Origin: Streptomyces sp. NRRL S-455
GTDB taxonomy: Bacteria; Actinomycetota; Actinomycetes; Streptomycetales; Streptomycetaceae
Direction: 5' to 3'
Length of the DNA stretch: 64,000 nucleotides
Assembly (NCBI RefSeq): GCF_000717875.1
Contig: NZ_JOCT01000012.1
Coordinates: 62,001-126,000, forward strand
How positions within the stretch are numbered: position 1 is the first letter of the stretch; each line of letters starts with the position of its first letter. The position numbers and the translations under genes are program-made. The notes beneath the pieces are model-generated. The model was not told where the DNA came from and made no database searches. It worked only from the letters and a program-made list of their open reading frames with translations. This document shows positions 41,142 through 48,910 of this stretch, one piece after another.

Positions 41142-42803
41142 CTAGAGACTGAGCGGGAGTGAGTCCTGTTGCCAGGGCTCATGCTCAGCCGGACGCCCCG
41201 AACGGTGTTGGGTGTCCTGGTTGCCCGCGTTCGCTCCGCGTCCGGCGCGCACGGATCGTGTCCGTGGTCCGGGGATGCGGGGGCGGGGTTCCTCACGCCC
41301 CGGGAAACCGGATCCGGCCTGGGCGGTCCGATGCCCCTGCTCATCACTCCGGTGAGCAGGGGGCGGTGCCGTCCGTCGCCGGATCGAGTGTCCCAGGGCG
41401 CGCCTGCCGATCGCCACGGCGGCCGCGTCGTGGCGGGTGGTGGTGCGCTTGGCGGTGGTGAGGGGTTTCTGCCAGTGCTGGGCGCCCCAGCGGGAGGTGT
41501 AGGCGGGGTCGACGGCGACGACGGTGATGCCGAGTTCGGCCGCCATGGACACCAGCCGGGCCCGCAGTCTCGCCACCGGCATGCCGGAGATCAGGTTGCG
41601 GAACTTCTTGCGGCGGCCGTGCTTCTCGCGAGTCTTCTCGGCGGTGAAGTCGAGGTCTTCAATCGCGATGGCGAGGTGGTGGCGCTGGGCGTAGTGCAGC
41701 AGGCGGATCAAGGCGTGGCGGATCTGGGCGTCGCGATGCTGTGCGGTGCCGGTCAGGTCGAAGGGGAAGCGGAGGGGCTGGCCGACGGGGTTGCCGTGCG
41801 TGTCCAGGCGCCAGGCGGCCAGGTGGTCGGCGTTGGTGTCCACACCGATCAGCCCGTTCGCGCGGGCCGCGGCCAGCGGCACCGCCTTCACTACGGGAAG
41901 CGTCCACGACGCGGCCAGGTACCAGCGGCCGCGGCTGGTGTCTTCGTGGATGCGGTAGGCGACGGCCCGGTTGGCCTGGATGCGGTCGGCCCACTGCTCA
42001 CCCCGGTGCGCGAACGCCACCCGGCAGGCGAGCACGTACCGGCCGTGCGGGGCGTTGGCCAGATGCGCCAGCGGGGCGGGAAGCTTGATCGACACCTCGC
42101 CCTCAGGGGTGACACGGATGGTCTCGTTGCCGAACCGCTTGCCCGACTCGCCGTCCGCCGACAGGAACCGGCGCCCGGCCCGCCACCGCGCACGCCACTG
42201 CTCCTCGCTCAGCGCGGCAGTCTGCAGGTGGTGGCGGGTGCTCAGCAGCCGCTTCCCGCCACGCACCACACCCACGCGTCCGGCCTCCCACTCCGCCCGG
42301 GCAGTGTGGAGCCGGTCTTCGAGCACGCGCAGCCGACGCGTCTTGGCGAACCACTCCCGCCTGCTGCGGTAGCCGCCCGGAGCCCGCTTGCTGCCCGCCT
42401 CACCGACCGGCAGCGACAGCCGGTGCGCGATCGTGCGCACACTCGCATCCAGGCTCTGGATGTGCGCGAGCTGGCTGCGCCGGGCCAGCGCCCACTGATC
42501 ATGCGTGGCCTTCGTGATGCTGCCCGCCCAGCGGGAGGAGGACTCCACCGTCAGAGCCCGCTTACGCTCGGCCCACAGCTCAGCGTCGTGCTCCAGCGCC
42601 GCCGCGCACCGCGCCTTCAGATCCCGCGAAGCCAGCCCGCCCAGATGATCACCGACCAGACGCAGCACCCGCTCGTCCTCGGCGCTCAGGCGCTTGAGCC
42701 GGTCACGGACCGCAACCCCCGAAGGGCCGGGCACCACGAACGGCGCCCCCACCTCCCGCGACCCACCCAATCCCCTCACCCCCGCCCCGGCCGGCCGCCC
42801 CAT
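41142..42803 (-). CDS. TnpB-related RuvC-like protein (IS200/IS605 accessory type)
   Basis: A 553-residue protein of the TnpB-like family. RuvC residues are seen as GVDTNADH (D near 320), IEDLDF (E near 382) and TRHDAAAVAIGRR (D near 459). Typical TnpB has two CxxC pairs between the last two motifs; here the same place reads YTSRWGAQHW and has no cysteines. The N-terminal 250 residues are Arg-rich and helical and could bind RNA and DNA. The tail after residue 470 is low-complexity and basic. No TnpA transposase lies nearby and no element ends were identified. Confidence 0.75.
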   Translation of the reverse strand: MGRPAGAGVRGLGGSREVGAPFVVPGPSGVAVRDRLKRLSAEDERVLRLVGDHLGGLASRDLKARCAAALEHDAELWAERKRALTVESSSRWAGSITKATHDQWALARRSQLAHIQSLDASVRTIAHRLSLPVGEAGSKRAPGGYRSRREWFAKTRRLRVLEDRLHTARAEWEAGRVGVVRGGKRLLSTRHHLQTAALSEEQWRARWRAGRRFLSADGESGKRFGNETIRVTPEGEVSIKLPAPLAHLANAPHGRYVLACRVAFAHRGEQWADRIQANRAVAYRIHEDTSRGRWYLAASWTLPVVKAVPLAAARANGLIGVDTNADHLAAWRLDTHGNPVGQPLRFPFDLTGTAQHRDAQIRHALIRLLHYAQRHHLAIAIEDLDFTAEKTREKHGRRKKFRNLISGMPVARLRARLVSMAAELGITVVAVDPAYTSRWGAQHWQKPLTTAKRTTTRHDAAAVAIGRRALGHSIRRRTAPPPAHRSDEQGHRTAQAGSGFPGREEPRPRIPGPRTRSVRAGRGANAGNQDTQHRSGRPAEHEPWQQDSLPLSL

Positions 42804-42954
42804 CCCTCAGCACGTCTCAACGACCACCACCAGCAGAGGTCACCCATTCGACCAAGGAACCTTCGTTCCCGCCGGTCAAGGCAGCACGACCCGCAACAGG
42901 GGCACTCACTCATGCGCGCTCGAACATGCCCGTGCACACTCAACCGCCAGCAGC

Positions 42955-44541
42955 TCACAACCCCTCCTGAGCCGTGGAGGACTGGTCGAGGTCACGGTCG
43001 CGGACCATGGTGAAGATGGCGATCGCCCCGGCGAGGGCCACGCAGGCCAGTACCACGTAGACGACGCTCCAGCCGTGCTGGAGCCCCTGCACCGCCCGGT
43101 TGACCAGGTCCTCCCCGCCGCTCGCGCGTACGGAACCCAGACGGCCCTGGACCACGTCGTCGGCCATCGCCCCACTGGCCGTGCCTCCGCCGGCCGTCCC
43201 GCCGCCGTCCGCGGACAACTGCCGACGGGTCGAGGTGAGCAGCAGCCCGCCCACACACGCCACGCCGATCGTCTCACCGGCGACCCGGAGCGTGTTGAAC
43301 ATGCCCGACGCCATCCCGCTGCGCTCGGGCGGCACCACGCTGACCGCCGCGTTGTCCATGACGCCGAAGGCGAGACCGATGCCGGTACCGGCCAGCAGCA
43401 GCGCCGCGTACAGCCCGGTGCGCGACGACAGCGGGTCGGTGAACGTCATCAGCAGCAGCGCGACGGCCAGCACCGCCGGTCCGACGGCCAGCAGCAGCCG
43501 AACGGACAGCAACCGCACCAGCGCGCCGGTGAAGAGCGGCAGGACGAAGACGGGCAGCGTCAGCGGCAGCAGCATCGCACCGGACATCGTCGACCCCGCG
43601 CCGCCCGCGCCCTGGAAGTAGGGCGGCAGGTAGACGAGGAGGGCCGCGAACGCGAAGACGATGCTCACCGGCTGCCAGATGATGGCGACGAACGTGGGGC
43701 GCCGCAGCAGGCTCAGGTCGAACATCGGCTCGGCGACGCGCAGTTCGACCACGACGAACAGGGCGAGGAACACCGCCGCGCCGGCGAAGGAGCCGAGCGT
43801 GACGACTCCGCCCCAGCCCTGTGAGGGCCCCTCGACGAAGCCGAGCGCGAGCAGCATCAGGGCCAGGGTGAAGGTCAGCACGCCGGGCAGGTCGATGCGC
43901 CGCGCACCGGGGTTCTTCGACTCGGGGAGCGGCCGGGCCAGGACGAGTACGACCGCACCGAGCAGGACGTTGACCAGGAACACGGCGTGCCAGGACGCCA
44001 CACCCACCAGCAGCCCGGACACGAACGGCCCCATCGCCAGGCCGAAGCCGATCGAGGCGCCGAAGATGCCGAAGGCCCTGGCCCGGGCGGCCCCGCTGAA
44101 CGTGTGGGCGAGCAGCGCGGAACCGCTGGTCAGCACCGCTGCCGCGCCCATGCCCTGAACGAACCGCGCCAGGTCCACGAGCAGGATGGTGGGAGCGGTG
44201 CCCGCGACGAGCGAGGCCAGCGCGAAGACGGCCGTGCCGCTCAGGAACAGCCGACGGCGCCCGAAGAGGTCGGCGGCGGAACCGGCCGCGAGCATGAAGG
44301 CGGTGAACGCCACGTTGTAGGCGTTCAGCACCCACTGGGTGGAAGCGGCCGAGGCGTGCAGCGCGCCGGACATGTCGGCGAGGGCGACTCCCGGCCCGGT
44401 GACGGAGATGGGCAGCATCACGGCGGCCAGAGCGATGGCCACCAACACGCGCGTGGGGCCGACGGCCTTGCGTCCCTCGGGCGTGGCCCGGTCTCGCGTC
44501 CCGGGTGGGGCCAGGTCGGAATCGACAAGTGACTGGGGCAT
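42955..44541 (-). CDS. MFS drug efflux transporter (EmrB/QacA, DHA2 type)
   Basis: A 528-residue membrane protein with about 14 hydrophobic segments, as in the DHA2 branch. Motif A is GSAADLFGRRRLFLSG near residue 90 and motif C-like glycine-rich sequence GIFGASIGFGLAMGPFVSG follows. It exports small hydrophobic compounds or antibiotics by proton antiport. It is divergent from a TetR gene with a palindrome in the intergenic region, the usual arrangement for a regulated drug pump. Confidence 0.88.
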   Translation of the reverse strand: MPQSLVDSDLAPPGTRDRATPEGRKAVGPTRVLVAIALAAVMLPISVTGPGVALADMSGALHASAASTQWVLNAYNVAFTAFMLAAGSAADLFGRRRLFLSGTAVFALASLVAGTAPTILLVDLARFVQGMGAAAVLTSGSALLAHTFSGAARARAFGIFGASIGFGLAMGPFVSGLLVGVASWHAVFLVNVLLGAVVLVLARPLPESKNPGARRIDLPGVLTFTLALMLLALGFVEGPSQGWGGVVTLGSFAGAAVFLALFVVVELRVAEPMFDLSLLRRPTFVAIIWQPVSIVFAFAALLVYLPPYFQGAGGAGSTMSGAMLLPLTLPVFVLPLFTGALVRLLSVRLLLAVGPAVLAVALLLMTFTDPLSSRTGLYAALLLAGTGIGLAFGVMDNAAVSVVPPERSGMASGMFNTLRVAGETIGVACVGGLLLTSTRRQLSADGGGTAGGGTASGAMADDVVQGRLGSVRASGGEDLVNRAVQGLQHGWSVVYVVLACVALAGAIAIFTMVRDRDLDQSSTAQEGL

Positions 44542-44708
44542 CGGAACCTATCGAGGAGTTGGGGTACTGGGCAGGCACTTTCATGTGTAGCAGTTCATTG
44601 ATGGACTGTAGCTCATTTTTCTACTCACGCCGTGGGGTGCACTGAGCGGTGCGGACCGCTCTTGCAGGCGACTTTTCCGTGAGGGCAGTGCGGGGCCTGA
44701 CCTATTGA

Positions 44709-44722
44709 TGTACCGTGGTACA
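44709..44722. promoter_or_regulatory. TetR-type operator overlapping a TACAAT -10 box
   Basis: TGTACC-GT-GGTACA is a perfect palindrome flanked by TTGA and TCAA half-sites, one base off register. TACAAT (44719-44724) on the plus strand is a good -10 box for the TetR gene. Binding here would block that promoter and could also affect the divergent MFS gene. Confidence 0.65.
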
Positions 44723-44777
44723 ATCAATTCGCCCGGAGGGCAGCACGATGACGTGAGAAGGCGAGGAAGCGAAGCGC

Positions 44778-45425
44778 ATGGCATCTGAACCCGCCCGCCC
44801 CCTCGGGCGCAGAGAGCGCAGCAAGCAGCGGGTGCGGGATCGCATCTACACGTCTGCCCTGACCCTGTTCGCCGAGCAGGGGTACGACCGCACCACGATC
44901 GACCAGATCGCCGAGCACGCCGACGTGGCCCGGGGCACCTTCTTCAACTACTTCCAGCGCAAGGAAGACCTGGTCACCGCTTGGGCCGACGCCCGGAAGC
45001 GGCGACTGCAGTTGTGCATGGAAGAGTCGATGGCATCCCGGAACGACGATGTGACGGTGCACCTGGAGAGGTGCATGGCGGCGCTGGCGGAGTTCAACGA
45101 GTCCGAGCGCGAGATCACCGTTGCCATGCTCCAGGCCTGGGTGAAGGCCGGGCAGCCCCTCCTCGAGGAGCCCTACGCGGGCCAGGTCTTCGCCGACGTC
45201 ATCGAAGCCGGGCGTCAGCGCGGCGAAGTGGCCTTCGACATCGACCCGATGAGGGTCGGCAACATCCTCCGTGACTCCTACCTCGGCCTGCTCTACCGCT
45301 GGTCGCAGGACCCGGACGGACGCGCACCGCTCCACATCGAACTGCGCGAGGTCCTCAGGATCGTCCTCACCGGCGTCCTGTCGTACTCCCCGCACGGGCG
45401 TGGCGTTCCGGCGTCGCAGGTGTAG
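44778..45425 (+). CDS. TetR-family transcriptional regulator of the MFS pump
   Basis: A 215-residue repressor. The helix-turn-helix is IDQIAEHADVARGTFFNYFQRKEDLVTAW, about residues 39-67. The C-terminal domain of about 140 residues is variable and binds the inducer. GAAGCG precedes the ATG. It is divergent from the MFS exporter gene; the palindrome at 44709-44722 is the likely operator for both. Confidence 0.88.
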   Translation: MASEPARPLGRRERSKQRVRDRIYTSALTLFAEQGYDRTTIDQIAEHADVARGTFFNYFQRKEDLVTAWADARKRRLQLCMEESMASRNDDVTVHLERCMAALAEFNESEREITVAMLQAWVKAGQPLLEEPYAGQVFADVIEAGRQRGEVAFDIDPMRVGNILRDSYLGLLYRWSQDPDGRAPLHIELREVLRIVLTGVLSYSPHGRGVPASQV

Positions 45426-45609
45426 CAGGCGTTCGTCCGGGGCGCCCGGGGTGCGTTCCAGGAACGTGCGGAGGGCCAGGCGGCCAAGTTCCTCGGCGGC
45501 GAGACAGCCGCGTTCGTGGCCCGGGGTCGTGGTGTGGTCCGCACGGCCGCCGAGGAACAGCACCACCCGGCGTTGGCCACGGGGGAGTCCGGGACTCCCC
45601 GGGATCGCC
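45426..45609 (-). other. Short region with a possible gene remnant
   Basis: 184 bp between the TetR gene and the methyltransferase gene. On the minus strand a frame encodes LGRLALRTFLERTPGAPDERL preceded by VVLFLGGRADHTTTPGHE, which has protein-like composition but no start and no recognised family. It may be the remnant of a lost gene. I see no terminator. Confidence 0.25.
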
Positions 45610-46521
45610 CTACGCCGCCCCCAGCGTCCCCGCGATCCCCGAGATCGCCTCCGGACCCACCCGGCAGCAACCGCCGATCAGCCGGGCCCCCGCCTGCTGC
45701 CAGCCCTTCACCTGGTCGGGGGCGAAGGAGGAGTGTCCGGTCCAGGCGCGAGCCTCGGCGTTCCAGGTCTCGCCGCTGTTGGGGTAGACGACGACCGGCT
45801 TGCCGGTGACCCGGGCCGCGGTCGCCACGGCGGCGTCCACGTCTTCGGGCGCGCAGCAGTTCACGCCGACCGCGATCACCTCGTCCGCGTCGGCGGCCAG
45901 GCCGAAGGCCTCCTCCAGCGGCTGGCCGGCCCGCGTACGGCCGTCGGCGACGGAGTACGTCAGCCAGGCCGGCACCCCCAGCCCGCGCACCGCCCGCAGC
46001 AGGGCCGTGGCCTCGTCGGCGTCCGGGACCGTCTCCAGGGCGAGGACGTCGGGGCGCGCCGCGGCCAGCACCTCCAGCCGCGGGCGGTGGAAACGCTCCA
46101 GCTCGTCCACCGACAGCCCGTACCGGCCCCGGTACTCCGAGCCGTCCGCGAGCATCGCCCCGTAGGGACCGGCCGAGGCCGCCACCCACAGAGGGCGGGC
46201 GGCACGTGCCCGACGTGCGGCCTCCCGAGCCAACTCCACGCTCAAGGCCATCAGTTCGGCCGCCCGGTCGTGGTCGATGCCGCGCTTGGCGAAGCCCTCG
46301 AACGTGGCCTGGTAGCTGGACGTGATCGCCACGTCCGCGCCCGCCCGGAAGTAGGCCAGGTGCGCCTCGGTGATCGCCTCCGGCCGCTCGGCGAGCAGCC
46401 GTGCCGACCACAGTTCGTCGCTCAGGTCGTGCCCGGCGGACTCGAGTTGGTTGGACAGGCCGCCGTCGAGGACGACCGTCCCGGTGGCGAGGGCTTCGGC
46501 GAGGGTGATGGTGCTGGTCAT
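45610..46521 (-). CDS. mmuM: Homocysteine S-methyltransferase
   Basis: A 303-residue (beta/alpha)8 enzyme. The zinc-binding cysteines are seen in GVNCCAPED and at the end in LIGGCCRVGPE, and the N-terminal LDGGLSNQLE matches the family. It transfers a methyl group from S-methylmethionine or (R,S)-adenosylmethionine to homocysteine, making methionine. The divergent amino-acid permease gene 130 bp away suggests an uptake-and-use pair like mmuP-mmuM of E. coli. Confidence 0.9.
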   Translation of the reverse strand: MTSTITLAEALATGTVVLDGGLSNQLESAGHDLSDELWSARLLAERPEAITEAHLAYFRAGADVAITSSYQATFEGFAKRGIDHDRAAELMALSVELAREAARRARAARPLWVAASAGPYGAMLADGSEYRGRYGLSVDELERFHRPRLEVLAAARPDVLALETVPDADEATALLRAVRGLGVPAWLTYSVADGRTRAGQPLEEAFGLAADADEVIAVGVNCCAPEDVDAAVATAARVTGKPVVVYPNSGETWNAEARAWTGHSSFAPDQVKGWQQAGARLIGGCCRVGPEAISGIAGTLGAA

Positions 46522-46651
46522 GAAGACGACGGTAGTCCAGACCCGGCGGCTCGCCCCAGCCGATTGTGTCCATTACATGAACAGGTCGACCAGCATATGG
46601 GACAGCGGGTTACGATCACGGCCTCCCCCCTCCGCTCGTACAGGAACGCTC

Positions 46652-48022
46652 ATGACCGTCCCCAGCCCAGCCGAGCCGGCCACCGCTCCTGCCGCGGCGC
46701 CCGCTCCCCGCCGCACCTTCGGCCTCGCCGCCGCCACGGCCCTCGTCATGGGCAACATCATCGGCGGCGGCATCTTCGCCCTGCCCGCGACCGTCGCCCC
46801 CTACGGCACGATCAGCCTGCTCGCCTTCCTCGTGCTGTCGGTCGGAGCGGTCGGGCTCGCGCTGCTCTTCGGCAGGCTGGCCCGGCGCAGCCCGGTCACC
46901 GGCGGCCTGTACGTCTATCCGCGCGACGCCTTCGGCGAGTTCGCCGGGTTCCTGTCCGCATGGTCGTACTGGACGATGTGCTGGGTCAGCATCGCCGCCC
47001 TGGCCGTCGCGGTCGTCGGCTACGTCGACGTCCTGATACCCCTGCACGGCGACCACGTCCTCCAGGCCGCCGTGGCCCTGGCCGCCCTGTGGCTGCCCGC
47101 CGCGGCGAACTTCGCCGGCACGCGGTGGGTGGGCGCGGTGCAGGTCGTCTCGACGATCCTGAAGTTCGTCCCGCTGCTCCTGCTCGCCACGGTCGGCCTG
47201 TTCTTCGTCGACACCGACAACTTCGGCCCGTTCAACGCCTCCGGCCAGAGCGTCTCCGGCGCGCTGGCGGCCTCCGCCGCGCTGCTGCTGTACAGCTTCC
47301 TCGGGGTCGAGTCGGCCGCGGTCAGCGCGGGCGAGGTCCGGGACCCGGAGCGTACGGTCGGCCGGGCGAGCGTCCTCGGCACGCTGGCCTCGGCCCTGGT
47401 CTACATCCTCGGCACCGTCGCCGTGTTCGGCCTGGTCCCGCACGACCGGCTCGTCGACTCGGGCGCCCCCTTCGCCGACGCCGTGAACACGATCACCGGC
47501 GGCGGCTGGGGCGGCACCGCCATCGCCCTGGTCGCCGTCGCCTCGATCACCGGCTGCCTCAACGGCTGGATCCTCATGGCGGCGCAGATGCCGTACGCCG
47601 CCGCCCGCGACGGCCTCTTCCCGGCCCCGTTCGCCCGTGTCGGAAAGGGCGGCGTCCCCGGCTTCGGCGTCTGGGCCTGCGCCTTCCTCGGCACGCTGCT
47701 CATCGCCCTCAACTACACCGCGGGCCCGGACACCACGTTCCGTGTCCTCGTCCTGATCACCACGTTCACCGGCTGCGTGCCGTACCTGCTGTCGGCCGCC
47801 GCCCAGTTGTACTGGCTGGCCCGCGGCACCCGCGACCGAGTCCGCCCGGCAGGCCTCGCCCGCGACCTGATCGTCGCGGTCCTCTCCTTCGCCTTCTCGT
47901 TCTGGCTGATCGCGGGCGCCGGGTACGCGGCCGTCTACCAGGGAGTCCTCTTCCTGTTCGCCGGCATCCCGGTGTACGTGTGGCTGCGGGGACGCAAGGA
48001 CAGGGCGGAGACGTCGGCATAG
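46652..48022 (+). CDS. APC-family amino acid permease
   Basis: A 456-residue membrane protein with about 12 transmembrane helices of the APC superfamily. The substrate-binding start of helix 1 is MGNIIGGGIFALPATVA, followed by GGLYVYPRDAFGEFAGF. It resembles arginine/ornithine or S-methylmethionine transporters. AGGAA seven bases before ATG 46652 supports the start. It is divergent from mmuM, which makes S-methylmethionine or methionine-related amino acids attractive substrates, but this is inference. Confidence 0.85.
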   Translation: MTVPSPAEPATAPAAAPAPRRTFGLAAATALVMGNIIGGGIFALPATVAPYGTISLLAFLVLSVGAVGLALLFGRLARRSPVTGGLYVYPRDAFGEFAGFLSAWSYWTMCWVSIAALAVAVVGYVDVLIPLHGDHVLQAAVALAALWLPAAANFAGTRWVGAVQVVSTILKFVPLLLLATVGLFFVDTDNFGPFNASGQSVSGALAASAALLLYSFLGVESAAVSAGEVRDPERTVGRASVLGTLASALVYILGTVAVFGLVPHDRLVDSGAPFADAVNTITGGGWGGTAIALVAVASITGCLNGWILMAAQMPYAAARDGLFPAPFARVGKGGVPGFGVWACAFLGTLLIALNYTAGPDTTFRVLVLITTFTGCVPYLLSAAAQLYWLARGTRDRVRPAGLARDLIVAVLSFAFSFWLIAGAGYAAVYQGVLFLFAGIPVYVWLRGRKDRAETSA

Positions 48023-48031
48023 CATCGGCGG

Positions 48032-48300
48032 ATGCCCGAGGTCGCTGCTGCGCATGCCGAAGTACGTGAGGTGCTGGGAGTCCCGGTGGACCGGGCGGTG
48101 TTCGAGCCGCTCACCCACAACCCGTTCAACGGCGTCACGGCGGGAGTGTGGCAGGTCACCGGCGGCGGGCGCACGGCCGTACTGAAGGTGCTGACGCGCA
48201 CGAAGGAGACGAGCGTCAGCTGGTCGGCCTCCAACGACCCACGCCACTGGAACTTCTGGCGCCGGGAGGCCTACGTCTACCGGTCCGGCCTCGGCCGCGC
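48032..48300 (+). pseudogene. Aminoglycoside phosphotransferase fragment (N-terminal third)
   Basis: The frame from ATG 48032 reads as the start of an APH-family protein: VFEPLTHNPFNGVTAGVWQV and TAVLKVLTRTKET, with the ATP-binding Lys, up to YVYRSGLGRAW. After about base 48300 the frame turns into Arg/Pro/Gly-rich nonsense and stops at 48412. The catalytic HxD loop and the C-terminal two thirds are missing. The break coincides with the edge of a minus-strand sequence encoding a membrane segment, so two gene fragments are joined here. Confidence 0.7.
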
Positions 48301-48429
48301 CTGGTCGCCATCGCCAGGGCCAGGGTCACGGCGAGGGCGAGGCCCAGCGCGTAGGGCCACCAGCCGAGGACCCGCCGGGCCGCCGGGCCGTCGGGTCCAG
48401 GCCTGTGCGTGAGCGTGGCGCCTTGTCGC
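48300..48429 (-). pseudogene. Minus-strand membrane-protein fragment at the junction
   Basis: On the minus strand the sequence encodes ARRVLGWWPYALGLALAVTLALAMATR, a typical transmembrane segment after a Pro/Arg-rich stretch. Beyond it, toward lower coordinates, the frame runs straight into the antisense of the truncated phosphotransferase gene and becomes meaningless. It looks like a piece of another gene fused by deletion or insertion. No start or family is clear. Confidence 0.4.
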
Positions 48430-48910
48430 AGGGCCGGTCGGCGTGCGATGCAATCCGGCCAATTTATGACGGAAAACCAACCCTTGCCTTCACTCTTCAT
48501 TCACATCTGCCACACAGGTGACCTTGGGTATGACCTCGGTGTTTGCACGTGCAGCGTGATCAGAATCGGCGCAACGGCTTTCCGTGGTCCGGCGACATCT
48601 GCGAAGTCAGCCCCTGTCGAGCCCTGTTGACCTGTGGCTAAGGTGAACGCCGCGCGCTCGCAAGGGGTCCTGACCGCCCCCGCCGTGACGCGCGCACGTC
48701 ATTCGGCGGCCGGGGGGACTGTGCTGCCACGGGGGAGGGATGTATCGCCATGCCGCGATACCGGCTCACAGTGAACGCCGCAGTGGTCGGCGTCGCCTGC
48801 CGGTCCTGCACCCGTGTCGGGACGGCCGGCTGACCCGCGCGTCATCCTCCACCACCGCCTCTGCCGGCGGTCACCCCTGCCTGCCCACGTCCGCTGTGAA
48901 GGATGCACTC
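48430..48910. other. Region upstream of the giant secreted protein
   Basis: About 480 bp with no recognised gene. AT-richer tracts lie at 48456-48525. TTGACC and TAAGGT occur at 48627-48644 but too close together to form one standard promoter. A GGGGGAGGG adjoining ATG 48740 opens the long frame, but the protein-like sequence starts only near 48896-48911. Confidence 0.4.

Noticed and set aside
41142..42803. Calling a complete insertion sequence around the TnpB-like gene
   Set aside because: No TnpA gene, terminal hairpins or target duplications could be identified.
48216..48500. A complete minus-strand membrane protein gene
   Set aside because: Only one membrane segment is plausible. The rest is antisense to the phosphotransferase fragment, so it is treated as a gene remnant.
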